Virus record (IMG/VR): IMGVR_UViG_3300031952_002809
Coordinates: 1-64,000 of that record
Length of the DNA: 64,000 bases
Source of the DNA: a virus
Direction: 5' to 3' (one strand)
Below the pieces are notes generated by a model. That model saw only the letters and a list, made by a program, of their open reading frames with translations. It was not told the origin of the DNA and made no database searches. The position numbers and the translations under genes are program-made. This document shows, piece after piece, positions 1 through 8,222 of this stretch (position 1 is the first letter of the stretch; every line of letters begins with the position of its first letter).

Positions 1-10
1 TTTTCTTCAT
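1..10 (-). CDS. Start of a gene running off the left edge (partial)
   Basis: Only the first codons (Met-Lys-Lys) lie in the window. A strong Shine-Dalgarno sequence, AGGAG, lies 9 bases upstream of an ATG on the minus strand. It follows the CDF transporter in the same direction, so it is probably the next gene of that region. Nothing can be said about its product. Confidence 0.45.
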
Positions 11-150
11 AAAATTTTACTCCTATTTTTTATACATTATTTTCAAGTATTCCTTACTTGTGTTATTCACTGCTATGACATAGTATCGGCTAAAGAAAGA
101 TATGCCTTCTCCAGCTATTCTGCCGGAACAAAATATTCATTATTACTCTA

Positions 151-1041
151 TTACTTGCGGGGTGCACAATTTTCTTCAGGTTCTCCATGGACATGCACTG
201 AAGCCCTTTCGATCTTGGTACAAATTCTCCGTTCCACTTCAGCTGATATCGCATGTTCCTGTTCTACGCTCAGGGTGGGTTCAACGTGAATGCATAGATC
301 AATGAAGACATCCGCTCCCGAGTTACGCACCTTGACATCATGGAACCGTAAGACCCCCGGAACTCCCCGCACGATGTTCTCAATGACTTGAACCATTTCT
401 ATCGGGGCTTTATCGATGAGAATATCAACAGATCGCTTTCCAAGTTTAGATGAAACATATAAAATGGTAGAGGCTACCAGAAGTGCGGCAATCGCATCAA
501 CAAAAAAGAATCCGAAATTAGCAAACACCAACCCGATCAGAACAGCAGATGAGCTCCATATGTCTGTTGAAAAATGAAGGGCGTCCGCTTCGAGTACCGG
601 GCTTTTATATTTTTTTGCGGCCTTCATAAGGACCCGAGAACGGGAAAAATCAATAATGATTGAGGTCACAACTACGGCATAACTCCAATAATTTATATCA
701 ATGTGGGTATTGCCTGTTACAAGCCTGTGAATCGCCTCGTATATTACCCATGTACATATGAGAAGAAGAAGGAGGGTTTTCGAAAGGGCCGCAATATTCT
801 CAATTTTTCCATGCCCGTAGTTATGAGCTCTGTCGGCTGGTTTGTCAGAGACCCTTACCGAAAAATAAGTTATCGCAGCAGCAATAAGATCAAGTCCTGC
901 ATGAAGAGCTTCGGAAAGAATACCGAGACTGCCGGTAAACAGTCCGACAATAATTTTTGTGCTGGTAAGAAAGATAGCAGCAAAAACCGAAATAAGGGCC
1001 ACCCTTGTTTTCTCTTTGATGGAACTAATAGTGCTATCCAT
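151..1041 (-). CDS. Cation diffusion facilitator (CDF) family metal transporter
   Basis: This 296-aa membrane protein is a CDF-type efflux pump, a family that exports Zn2+, Mn2+, Fe2+ or similar ions in exchange for protons. Visible features are about six hydrophobic segments in the first 200 residues, the paired metal-site motifs HxxxD (in SEALHAGLD and in ADALHFSTD), the YGHGKIE signature and a C-terminal cytoplasmic domain. The start was set at MDSTIS because AGGAG lies about 8 bases upstream; the longer reading of the frame has no ribosome site. Base composition looks richer in G+C than the neighbouring phage genes, which suggests capture from a bacterium. It lies directly behind a copy of the candidate late promoter motif, so it appears to be expressed as a phage gene. 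The substrate metal cannot be deduced. Confidence 0.88.
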   Translation of the reverse strand: MDSTISSIKEKTRVALISVFAAIFLTSTKIIVGLFTGSLGILSEALHAGLDLIAAAITYFSVRVSDKPADRAHNYGHGKIENIAALSKTLLLLLICTWVIYEAIHRLVTGNTHIDINYWSYAVVVTSIIIDFSRSRVLMKAAKKYKSPVLEADALHFSTDIWSSSAVLIGLVFANFGFFFVDAIAALLVASTILYVSSKLGKRSVDILIDKAPIEMVQVIENIVRGVPGVLRFHDVKVRNSGADVFIDLCIHVEPTLSVEQEHAISAEVERRICTKIERASVHVHGEPEENCAPRK

Positions 1042-1150
1042 AAAAAATACTCCTATCCTCAAAGATAGGCGCATGCCCATCCAATTTAAGGTTATTAATG
1101 TGGGCTATGCGTATATTGGCTATTCTTTCAGGATCGTGGATTAATTTCAT
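1034..1150 (-). CDS. Possible 38-aa leader ORF overlapping the CDF start
   Basis: A short frame encodes a 38-residue peptide beginning MKLIHDPERI and ends 8 bases inside the CDF gene. No good Shine-Dalgarno site precedes its ATG, and the candidate late promoter of the CDF gene lies within it, so it would only be translated from upstream transcription. It may be a relic or a coupling peptide. It could equally be chance. Confidence 0.2.
   Translation of the reverse strand: MKLIHDPERIANIRIAHINNLKLDGHAPIFEDRSIFYG
1061..1088 (-). promoter_or_regulatory. Candidate late promoter for the CDF gene
   Basis: On the minus strand the sequence reads TAAA, 17 bases, TATCTTT. This has the same geometry as copies before other late genes (TAAA-N17-TATWTTT). 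The start codon is 20 bases downstream, so the transcript would begin close to the Shine-Dalgarno site. An inverted repeat CCTATC/GATAGG overlaps the -10 element and the ribosome site. Assignment is by motif recurrence only. Confidence 0.5.
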
Positions 1151-1213
1151 AGGAGGTATCTCTGAATTAGTATCGACAGGTGTGCATCAGTAGAAAGAGA
1201 GAATCAATCGTTT

Positions 1214-1357
1214 TTAGATATCTTTCTGTTTCCGTTTGCGGGGTTCTTTCCAAGCATAGCTCTTACATTTAGGGCAGACTTTTGGTTCTTCCGCTGATCG
1301 AGGAAACCAGGTATAATTACATTTTTTACAGGTTAGTTCAGATATTGTTAGTTTCAT
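1214..1357 (-). CDS. Mini zinc-ribbon protein (47 aa)
   Basis: This 47-residue protein carries CKKC and CPKC pairs about 15 residues apart, a typical four-cysteine zinc ribbon, followed by a basic tail. AGGGGA lies 4 bases before the ATG and overlaps the end of the upstream homing endonuclease gene, so the two may be translated from one message. Small zinc ribbons of this kind are common in phages and have no defined function. The short length and clear ribosome site make it likely to be real. Confidence 0.65.
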   Translation of the reverse strand: MKLTISELTCKKCNYTWFPRSAEEPKVCPKCKSYAWKEPRKRKQKDI

Positions 1358-1365
1358 ACATTCCC

Positions 1366-3324
1366 CTAATAGGTTTTTACCATTTTTAAGTTACCAGCAT
1401 CGAATATTCTGAGATACCCATTATTTAACATATTTTCATATTCTGAAAGAACAGGATCAAATATTTTCAGCTTATCTTTTAGTTTGTGCTTTTGAAATTT
1501 GACTCTACTCCATAAGGTAAGAGTTTTGTCTTTATCTTTGAAATAAAAATAGTTAGGCTGGGTTAAGTCTGTGTTAATAAAATTTTTATAACTGTTCCCT
1601 GTAAAATAGCGAACATCAACAAAACTGATTATTTTCTTGGGGGTATACTCAATTTCAAAATGCTTCAATATTCTTTCGAACCCTCCGATAACGGCATGCC
1701 CTAATTTTCCAGCAAATCTAATAATTTCATAAGCATCTTCATTTTTGTATCTAAATTTTCCAAATGCTCCAAGACAAACAAGTTCTTCGTTGTAATAGAG
1801 ACCTATGCGTATTCCGGCAGAAGAGGATGATTGCAAATGATTTTGTTCAAGAAACTTTGTGCTATTGACTGGATCAACTTCTCTGACACTACATTTTCGA
1901 GCAAATATTTTAATATTCACCCCAAGCTTATTCAATAAAATAGATTTAACGATACTTTCTTTATTAACCCACTCATTTTCAAATATTTGAATAAGTTGTA
2001 TGCTCTTTTCCTTAAAGTACTTATACTTATTCTGATGGTAGCTCCTACTTCGATAAAGATCGCTATGCCAGTATATTCCATTGAAATCTATTCCAAGATT
2101 ATAATCGGGTAAGTAGATATCTATTTCAAATTTAAGTTTTCCATTTTCATAATACTTTTCATTTGGTTTTATATTCGTAATTCCTTGTGCTTGCAGCCAT
2201 GTAATTATATCATCCTCAAAGTAAGAACGATGCTTCCCGCACTCACAAAATATTTGATGAGGGTTTATTTTGTCGCTTTCTATTATTTTTTTGCATCGCT
2301 GGCATTCAAAGCTTTTTATTTGCCTAAGTGGGCTGTCAATGTATTCTTTTTTATCAAAGCAAGGTTTTATGTATCTTTTCGATAGAACTTCTAAAAAGGT
2401 ATCCCAGTATTGGTTCCGTAAAGTTTTTCTTGCTTTCACTTTAGCTTCAGGTATTTGCTGCGCAGAAGAAACCCCATACTTTGATAAAAAAGTCTTTCTT
2501 GCTTTTTCCTTAAATTCAGGTATTTGTGTAGTGTACTCAACCCCGTACTTTTCTTTTACTTTCTTTTTAATAGATTCTTTTATTTCTTCTGATTGAAAAC
2601 TATTCTTAGTTCCGTAGCGAAGCACTGTCGTCTCTTCAGCACGTTTCTTTATTTCGTCATTTTGATGAACGTTTTCAAAACCGTATCTCTCAAGATTAGT
2701 CTGCTCTATTTTTTCCTGTATTTCTTTATTCTTAGAAGGAACGCGCACACCATAGTTTTTTTCTAGGGTATCCTCTGCTTGTCTCTTTATATCTTTATTT
2801 TTTAGAGGGTTATCTTCTCCATATTTCTCGATACATGTTTTTTTAAACTTTTCTTTAGTAGTATCAAGCTGTGCAACATTACTTACACCGTATTTTTCTA
2901 AAGTGGACTGTTTCCTAACTTCAGCTATTTTCTTAAAATGAATATCTTTACAAGCGGGGCAGCAGGGGTATGTATTACCATTCTTTAGTTTCAGGATATC
3001 TGTTGACCCACAATAGATACACTTTCTGTTTTCAAGTAAACGATACTCCTTTATAATTCGCAAAGCCCCCTTTTGTCCTATGCCAGAAGCGCACTTAGAC
3101 GCATGCGTAGAACCGGTTCGCTCAAACTCTTTTATGAATATTCCTATTTTTTCTTGAGATATGCGTTCTGGTTTCTTGACTTCTATGCCATTTCTTTGTA
3201 ATATCTTTTTAACAAGATGTTTATTAATCCCAACAGATTTTCCTATTCCATCTAGGGATTTTCCAGTTCTATACAAATTTAATATAGTATCTATTTGCAC
3301 ATTGTTTAATTCTATTGCCTTCAT
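1366..3324 (-). CDS. Free-standing homing endonuclease, Vsr-like (EDxHD) type, with seven tandem motifs
   Basis: The 652-aa protein has an N-terminal helix-turn-helix-like stretch (residues about 7-45), a CxxC...CxxC zinc knuckle (about 102-125), seven tandem copies of a repeat of roughly 23 residues resembling EKYGVxNxxQxxExKEK (about 138-305), a second cysteine cluster (about 345-365) and a nuclease core. The core, with FEDDI, FEIDIYLP and LGIDFNGIYWHSD, matches the Vsr-like EDxHD homing endonucleases known from phages. The repeats probably read DNA in modular fashion. The gene has its own promoter and is isolated from the capsid gene by a terminator, as expected for an inserted selfish gene. 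No Shine-Dalgarno site is present. The nuclease class is well supported; the target site is unknown. Confidence 0.8.
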   Translation of the reverse strand: MKAIELNNVQIDTILNLYRTGKSLDGIGKSVGINKHLVKKILQRNGIEVKKPERISQEKIGIFIKEFERTGSTHASKCASGIGQKGALRIIKEYRLLENRKCIYCGSTDILKLKNGNTYPCCPACKDIHFKKIAEVRKQSTLEKYGVSNVAQLDTTKEKFKKTCIEKYGEDNPLKNKDIKRQAEDTLEKNYGVRVPSKNKEIQEKIEQTNLERYGFENVHQNDEIKKRAEETTVLRYGTKNSFQSEEIKESIKKKVKEKYGVEYTTQIPEFKEKARKTFLSKYGVSSAQQIPEAKVKARKTLRNQYWDTFLEVLSKRYIKPCFDKKEYIDSPLRQIKSFECQRCKKIIESDKINPHQIFCECGKHRSYFEDDIITWLQAQGITNIKPNEKYYENGKLKFEIDIYLPDYNLGIDFNGIYWHSDLYRSRSYHQNKYKYFKEKSIQLIQIFENEWVNKESIVKSILLNKLGVNIKIFARKCSVREVDPVNSTKFLEQNHLQSSSSAGIRIGLYYNEELVCLGAFGKFRYKNEDAYEIIRFAGKLGHAVIGGFERILKHFEIEYTPKKIISFVDVRYFTGNSYKNFINTDLTQPNYFYFKDKDKTLTLWSRVKFQKHKLKDKLKIFDPVLSEYENMLNNGYLRIFDAGNLKMVKTY

Positions 3325-3330
3325 ACATAT

Positions 3331-3359
3331 AATATAATACGTATAGGTGTAAAAGTCAA
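3331..3359 (-). promoter_or_regulatory. Early-type promoter of the homing endonuclease
   Basis: The minus strand reads TTGACT, 17 bases, TATATT. The predicted transcription start falls at or within a base or two of the ATG, implying a leaderless message, which agrees with the absence of a Shine-Dalgarno site. The -35 and following bases (TTGACTT-TACACC) match the promoter at 8145-8173 closely. Confidence 0.75.
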
Positions 3360-3364
3360 CAAAT

Positions 3365-3397
3365 AAAAAACCCCCAAGAAAAGTTCTTGGGGGTTTT
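3365..3397 (-). terminator. Rho-independent terminator after the capsid gene
   Basis: A perfect 10-bp stem (CCCCCAAGAA / TTCTTGGGGG) with a 3-base loop is extended by A-T pairs. On the minus strand it is followed by six T residues. It lies 33 bases after the capsid stop codon and ends the capsid operon. The symmetric flanks could allow weak function on the other strand too. Confidence 0.9.
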
Positions 3398-3429
3398 CAA
3401 AGTAAAGTTCAATACTATTACTTACTTGC

Positions 3430-4575
3430 TCACGCCATCCAGGATGGTATTGTAGCACCAGTTTTAACTCCACAGGCAACCGCCCTGGGATTCAGGATGG
3501 CCATTCCAATCATCTCCCCGAAGAGGTAGCCGTACTGGAATTTCCCAAACACGAAAGCGTCCGCTGGGAGCATGGTAAGGCTTATCCTTACTGGCATCGC
3601 CCCAAGATATCGGCCCTCTGTTACTGCGAATACAACGCCTTCAGGAACAGAAACGTTCTGGAGACCTTGCTCATCAACACCAGCAGATACGAATATGTTA
3701 ACGCCCCATATAGATGCGAAGATACCTGTGAGAAGTACATCGCGAGATGTGACAGGATCATAATCGATTGCGTTGATGTTCTTTTTAAGATCGCCGAGCT
3801 CAGCACGATTGATAATGAATTTATCAACCAACAGACGGTGCCTTTCAACTTCGAGTTGCATAGTTTCAAGAACCGTTTTGTTGATGCTTGAGCTGATGGT
3901 AATCTGGTTGTTCTCAAGAGTAGATGCTGCATACAGTTCAGCAAGACCAGCACGGTCCTCTTGTAACATGATCTGAAAAGTTGCCTTGTCGTGTGTACGA
4001 TCAACGATATCATACTGACGACGAGCAATTTCAGACATGTTGATTTTCGGAAACGCAGTGACCCAGAATTCAGGAGGGAATACGCGGTTTCCTTTTACAA
4101 CTGTTTCGATTGTCTGTCCGTCTTCTTGAATGACAAGAGCCGTGACATTGATATCCTTTTCATAGGATATAATTTGGCCTTGTGCAACTTCATGTGTCTT
4201 GAACACCTGACGGATAAAACCTTCATAGTCCAGTCTATCAAGGATAAGAGGAATCATCTCTGCGCCGAATCTCATCCGCTCAGCTTCGTTACCATTGAAA
4301 ACAGACTCAACTATGCGCTGTTTTTCTTCAGGAGAATAAAAGTTCGTAGAGGCTTTCCTCTGATACTTGTCACGAACTTCAGAGAATTTTTGCTGCTGGG
4401 TAATCACATCTTTGTGATTCCATGCATTCATTTGGCCTTTAGAATCAAACATATCTTCTTTTGATTCTTTGGCGCGACCTGCGGAGTTAGTTCCACCGTA
4501 GGCTTTAGGATTTAAGAGCTTCTCATCATTATAAGGAGAAGCGATTTTTTTCTTTTCCATTCCGTTAGACCACAT
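3430..4575 (-). CDS. Probable major capsid protein
   Basis: The 381-aa product has the size and position of a phage major capsid protein. It is the last gene of the head cluster, preceded by a charged scaffold-like protein and a small structural protein and followed by a strong terminator. The C-terminal half contains the stretch YGYLFGEMIGMAILNP ending in a short hydrophobic tail, a pattern I associate with HK97-fold capsid proteins of large phages. AAGGAGG lies 7 bases before the ATG, one of the strongest ribosome sites in the window, consistent with very high expression. The N-terminal 60 residues are polar and could be cleaved or flexible. The fold was not verified by alignment. Confidence 0.72.
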   Translation of the reverse strand: MWSNGMEKKKIASPYNDEKLLNPKAYGGTNSAGRAKESKEDMFDSKGQMNAWNHKDVITQQQKFSEVRDKYQRKASTNFYSPEEKQRIVESVFNGNEAERMRFGAEMIPLILDRLDYEGFIRQVFKTHEVAQGQIISYEKDINVTALVIQEDGQTIETVVKGNRVFPPEFWVTAFPKINMSEIARRQYDIVDRTHDKATFQIMLQEDRAGLAELYAASTLENNQITISSSINKTVLETMQLEVERHRLLVDKFIINRAELGDLKKNINAIDYDPVTSRDVLLTGIFASIWGVNIFVSAGVDEQGLQNVSVPEGVVFAVTEGRYLGAMPVRISLTMLPADAFVFGKFQYGYLFGEMIGMAILNPRAVACGVKTGATIPSWMA

Positions 4576-4587
4576 ATTGCTTCCTCC

Positions 4588-5271
4588 TTATATTGTCCAT
4601 TTAAAATGAAGTTCTGGATTATCAGCCGATGGAACTTTGGTAACTTTACCAACAACAACTGTTCCTGAACTTGTAAGATAACCTGATGCGTTAACATACA
4701 GATTTCCCATGAGAGTATACGCTGCACTTGTATTATATACGAGAGTTGCTGCTTCACCGCGATCTTCCAGTGTTGCGGCCATACCAGAACCGAGAGTCTG
4801 ATCGAGACCAGTCAGAGTCGGATCTTCGTACAGATACGTAATTTTCCAGGTTCCAGTACCAGTAGAACCTTTTGTAATATAACCGTTTACTTCGGTCAGA
4901 GTCCATCCGCCAACTACTGCAAGACCGCCGCTTGTAATAAGAACGGAACCGGTTTTTACATTTGCATGATTCAAATAGAGAATCGTGCTGGTATTCGGTG
5001 ATGTACTGAAAGTTTGTTCTTCATCCACTATCGGGCGATAGAAATTGGTAGTCTTGTGGCAGTAGAAAAGACCGATGATTGATGTATCGGAATTATTTGC
5101 TACTGTCAGAACAGGATTACCGTTGCTATCTGCCTCAAGGTTTGCAACCATTCCAGCGATGAACGTTTCCGCAGGGGAAACTGCTCTGTAGCCAGGATTA
5201 TTGAAACCGTTGAGCCGACGGATGGAGTTCACGAGGCCATTGCGCCCTAAATCAGGAAGTATGGTGCTCAT
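4588..5271 (-). CDS. Structural protein next to capsid (possible head decoration protein)
   Basis: The 227-aa product is rich in Gly, Thr, Ser and Val with few charges and no membrane segment, as in beta-rich virion surface proteins. It sits between the scaffold-like protein and the major capsid protein, with a strong AAGGAG site and only 12 bases to the next gene, so all three are on one transcript. Position and composition suggest a head decoration or fibre-like protein. No family motif was recognised, so the role is inferred from context. Confidence 0.5.
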   Translation of the reverse strand: MSTILPDLGRNGLVNSIRRLNGFNNPGYRAVSPAETFIAGMVANLEADSNGNPVLTVANNSDTSIIGLFYCHKTTNFYRPIVDEEQTFSTSPNTSTILYLNHANVKTGSVLITSGGLAVVGGWTLTEVNGYITKGSTGTGTWKITYLYEDPTLTGLDQTLGSGMAATLEDRGEAATLVYNTSAAYTLMGNLYVNASGYLTSSGTVVVGKVTKVPSADNPELHFKWTI

Positions 5272-5292
5272 AGGTCACTCCTTAGTTTAAAT

Positions 5293-7473
5293 TTAGAATC
5301 CACGCCTATTGCGATGGACATCTTGCCAGTATTTCTTGTACTCATCTCCACTACCATCTACACTAGAACCACGAAGTGGAGCGTTCACACTGGCTGTTTT
5401 CTCACGGGTTTCTTCATCTGCTACAGATGCTAGAACGTCTTCTCTACCAACATAATCTTTTGTAAATTTCGCTACTTTGACGAAATCATCATACGGTTTA
5501 GTCATAAACGTTTCGAAGGCTTCTTTTATAATGATTTTCTGAGCTGCTTCGAACCCATCGATAAATGCATTATGTGCAATATCTTTTGCTGCAGCTTCAT
5601 GAATACCAGCTTCTACCATATTTTTAACCATGGCTTCTTTGAGTGGATTATCAATGAGACCGCGTAATTGCTGTGTTGATGCGAGTTCGACAGACAAACG
5701 AGCCTTATCGAAAACATTCTGAATCGCATCAGCCGATGCTGCTTTCTTACCAGGCATGCTAACATTAGTTTCTGATGTAGCTTTGCCTTCCTGTTTTACA
5801 GGAATTGTTGCATAAGACAGCGGAGCATTGTTGATCGTCGGGCCATTTTTATCTGATGCCGGTTCTGAGCCGATATCTTTGATATTTCCGCCTTCAACAT
5901 TGATCTTATCAAGATTTTCAACTGGACCCTGCAATTCTTTGAACGGATAAAGATTCGCTTCTTTTTCCTCACGGAATTTAGCGAGACGAGCTTTAACCTT
6001 TTGTATCAGATCATCGCTTGCATCTTCATTTGCTTTCTTATCTTTTTCTTCATCTTTTTTCTTCTTGTCGTCTTTCTTCTTGTCGTCATCTTTCTTCTTG
6101 TCATCATCTTTCTTGGCAGAGGATTTTCCCATAGTCATGCTCATGGCATCTTTAGAACCTTTGCCACCTTTGCCTTTTTTCTTATCTTTTTTCTCGTCAA
6201 GTTTTTTAATATCAAATTTTGCAGTTTTGATAACTTCACGAGCTTTGGCCATTATATCCACACCTTTTCCGATCATACTATCTGCTGTATCGAATCCTTC
6301 AGGAGACATGTCTGCTCCAGGAGCTCCCATTTCGGACTCAACACCCTTGATAGCATCTTTGATTTGCTGAACGGCACCTTCAAGTGCGTCAATACCGGCA
6401 AGAAGATCTTCTTTGTTGAGGTCTTCGGAACCTTCATCTTCTTCGCCAAATTCATCATCAGCTTCCATATCATCGCCTTTGTCTTCACCAAGATCGATGT
6501 CTTCGCCTTCATCTTCGTCTTCTTTTTCGTCTTCAGCTGCGAACTTGAGAGCAAGAACTCCAGCATAGCGAAGTTTCTCCTCCTCAACAGTAGTCATGGC
6601 ACTTTTTGCGTTTCTGATTGCGAGTACGAGCTTATTGAGTACTTCTGTGCTATTGTCAGAAACCTTTTCGAGAGTGCCTTCTTTTGTAACAATGACTTTT
6701 TCTTTCATTACAGCCTCTCTCATGTTATTGTTTTTAATTTTCAGACCTACGTCTGCTAAACTTGCCTTTACTGATTCTTTTGCAAGTGCCGGAGGAGGAG
6801 GCGGAGTTGGACCACCAGTAGGCGCTGCTGGTAAAGCTGGTGTTGCTCCCATAGCTGGCGTACTAGGTGGCGGTGTTATCAATCCCGTATCCTCTTCAGG
6901 ATGCATTTTTGATTTTAAAAATTCATTTGCCCCTGCTTCTCCAGAGGACTTTATTTTTTCGACTAGCGTCTTAAAAAATTCTTTTGGTTCAAGGTTTGTT
7001 CTTGTGATAAGACTTTTTAGAACTTTTTCAGTCCATCCGAGATCGAGTAGATGATTGACAAGTTGTTCTAATTTTTTATCTGATATTTCTGCATAATGAA
7101 CGCTAGCAGCTATATTCATAGCTTCTTCAATAGCAGCTCCGCCATCGTCTGAATCTTCTTCAGAAAGAAGACCAGAACTCTCATCAAGAACTTTAGAAAG
7201 ATTATTTATTAAGGTAGGACCAGCTCTTTCTGCTAATGCATCGGCTTGTTGTTCCTCGGGTGATTTTGGTGCTGGAGCTACAGGACCTCCTTTTGAAGGT
7301 GCTCCTGGTGCACCTGCAGCGTCTACTCCAGGTCCGCCGCCCAAAGGTGTGCCTGCGCCCAAGTTTTTACCAGGGGTAGGTGGAGTTTTGCTACCCGGTC
7401 CTGTGGGTACGCCTTCTCCTGCTAAAGGTGGAATTACTCCACCGATGTTAGAATCGATTGTTGGTTCGGCCAT
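5293..7473 (-). CDS. Highly charged scaffold-like (prohead core) protein
   Basis: The 726-aa product starts with a Pro/Gly/Ala-rich segment (residues 1-75), then a helical region, another Pro-rich stretch (about 200-235), a very acidic stretch (about 315-355), a Lys/Asp low-complexity stretch (about 440-490) and a helical C-terminal domain (about 590-700). Such charged, low-complexity proteins just upstream of the major capsid gene are typical of internal scaffolds removed by the prohead protease, but I saw no family match. The DNA for the Lys/Asp stretch is a short tandem repeat. No Shine-Dalgarno site precedes the ATG; an 18-bp palindrome lies there instead. A candidate late promoter lies 37 bases upstream. 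The name rests on context. Confidence 0.45.
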   Translation of the reverse strand: MAEPTIDSNIGGVIPPLAGEGVPTGPGSKTPPTPGKNLGAGTPLGGGPGVDAAGAPGAPSKGGPVAPAPKSPEEQQADALAERAGPTLINNLSKVLDESSGLLSEEDSDDGGAAIEEAMNIAASVHYAEISDKKLEQLVNHLLDLGWTEKVLKSLITRTNLEPKEFFKTLVEKIKSSGEAGANEFLKSKMHPEEDTGLITPPPSTPAMGATPALPAAPTGGPTPPPPPALAKESVKASLADVGLKIKNNNMREAVMKEKVIVTKEGTLEKVSDNSTEVLNKLVLAIRNAKSAMTTVEEEKLRYAGVLALKFAAEDEKEDEDEGEDIDLGEDKGDDMEADDEFGEEDEGSEDLNKEDLLAGIDALEGAVQQIKDAIKGVESEMGAPGADMSPEGFDTADSMIGKGVDIMAKAREVIKTAKFDIKKLDEKKDKKKGKGGKGSKDAMSMTMGKSSAKKDDDKKKDDDKKKDDKKKKDEEKDKKANEDASDDLIQKVKARLAKFREEKEANLYPFKELQGPVENLDKINVEGGNIKDIGSEPASDKNGPTINNAPLSYATIPVKQEGKATSETNVSMPGKKAASADAIQNVFDKARLSVELASTQQLRGLIDNPLKEAMVKNMVEAGIHEAAAKDIAHNAFIDGFEAAQKIIIKEAFETFMTKPYDDFVKVAKFTKDYVGREDVLASVADEETREKTASVNAPLRGSSVDGSGDEYKKYWQDVHRNRRGF
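6049..6115. repeat. Short tandem repeat encoding a Lys/Asp-rich tract
   Basis: An imperfect tandem repeat of 15-18 bases (plus-strand core TCTTTCTTCTTGTCGTCA) occurs about four times within the scaffold-like gene and encodes repeated KKDDDK units. Such arrays expand and contract by slippage, so length may vary between isolates. Confidence 0.75.
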
Positions 7474-7491
7474 ATAATTTCATGAAATTAT
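7474..7491. repeat. Perfect 18-bp palindrome at the start codon
   Basis: ATAATTTCATGAAATTAT is its own reverse complement and touches the ATG of the scaffold-like gene, in the place where a Shine-Dalgarno site would be expected. It could be a protein-binding site or form a small hairpin in the leader. Function is unknown. Confidence 0.6.
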
Positions 7492-7509
7492 GAATTGGTT
7501 TCGAAAATC

Positions 7510-7537
7510 AAATATACACGCCATACTTGAAACTTTA
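7510..7537 (-). promoter_or_regulatory. Candidate late promoter for the scaffold-capsid operon
   Basis: The minus strand reads TAAA, 17 bases, TATATTT, identical in its fixed positions to the copies before 27510 and 62229. It lies in one of the few gene-free gaps of the late region, 37 bases before the start codon of the scaffold-like gene. Confidence 0.65.
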
Positions 7538-7582
7538 AGGATGTTTGTTCAGTTTTTTTAAAGTACTTGATGATACTTCGTG

Positions 7583-8056
7583 TTATACTAATGGTGCTGG
7601 TGGTGCTCCTACTGGCGATGCTCCTGGTAAAGGAGGAGGTGTTCCCCCCGCAGGAGGTGCTGGTAGTATTCCTTCTGTTGGTAGAGTAGGCACGTTTTCT
7701 TCGTCAGGTTCATTCAAAGAATCCAGAAGTGTTTTCTTTGCTTCTTCTTGCTTCGGCGATGCAGTTGTATCAATTCCGGTTGCAATTTCTTCTTTAGCTT
7801 TTTCAAGTGGACCTTCTCCTGCTACAGCTGAAGGTGCTTTTGATGTTAATTCTTGCAATTCCTCAGCAGTCATTGAAATAGCAAGTTTTTGACCAAAAGC
7901 AGCATAAACGTCTTTGTTTATAGAACTCCACAAGGGTATAGCTTTATCAAATGCTAATTTTTTATCAGCAGCCCATGAAAGAAAAATATCTTCTATATCG
8001 GCGGGACCGCCAACGGATGCAGCATGTTTCCAAAACTCTTTCTTTAAAGCTTCCAT
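7583..8056 (-). CDS. Unrecognised late protein with Pro-rich tail
   Basis: This 157-aa product has a helical N-terminal half and a Pro/Gly/Ala tail resembling the N-terminus of the following scaffold-like protein, so the two may be related or interact. The start is the ATG at MEALKKEF, with AAAGGAG 9 bases upstream; the reading with an earlier TTG lacks support. It lies between an opposite-strand gene and the late promoter at 7510-7537. A weak version of the late motif (TAAA-N17-TAATCTT) lies upstream at about 8088-8115. No function can be assigned. Confidence 0.65.
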   Translation of the reverse strand: MEALKKEFWKHAASVGGPADIEDIFLSWAADKKLAFDKAIPLWSSINKDVYAAFGQKLAISMTAEELQELTSKAPSAVAGEGPLEKAKEEIATGIDTTASPKQEEAKKTLLDSLNEPDEENVPTLPTEGILPAPPAGGTPPPLPGASPVGAPPAPLV

Positions 8057-8144
8057 TAACAAAAACTCCTTTGGTTAGGTTAATCAGAAGATTACAGAAT
8101 TACGTATTTTTTTTAAGTCTTTTAGAAATTTTTATCAAAAACTC

Positions 8145-8173
8145 TTGACTTATACACCACATAGGTGTATATT
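8145..8173 (+). promoter_or_regulatory. Early promoter with embedded operator
   Basis: TTGACT and TATATT are separated by exactly 17 bases. Between and overlapping them lies a perfect inverted repeat, TATACACC / GGTGTATA with a 5-base spacer (8151-8171), placed where a bound repressor would block RNA polymerase. The outer part, TATACA-N9-TGTATA, recurs at the promoter near 55102. Confidence 0.85.
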
Positions 8174-8222
8174 CATATTAGTTATGGAGAATGACAAACT
8201 TATGCATAGATGGAGGAGTATC

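Noticed and set aside
3991-4464. A 157-codon plus-strand frame opposite the capsid gene
   Set aside because: No ribosome site or recognisable motif, and it lies wholly within the well-supported capsid gene on the other strand.
6001-6759. A 252-codon plus-strand frame rich in Phe, Ile and Leu
   Set aside because: It is the complement of the Lys/Asp/Glu-rich scaffold-like gene; the hydrophobic look results from reverse reading of a low-complexity tract.
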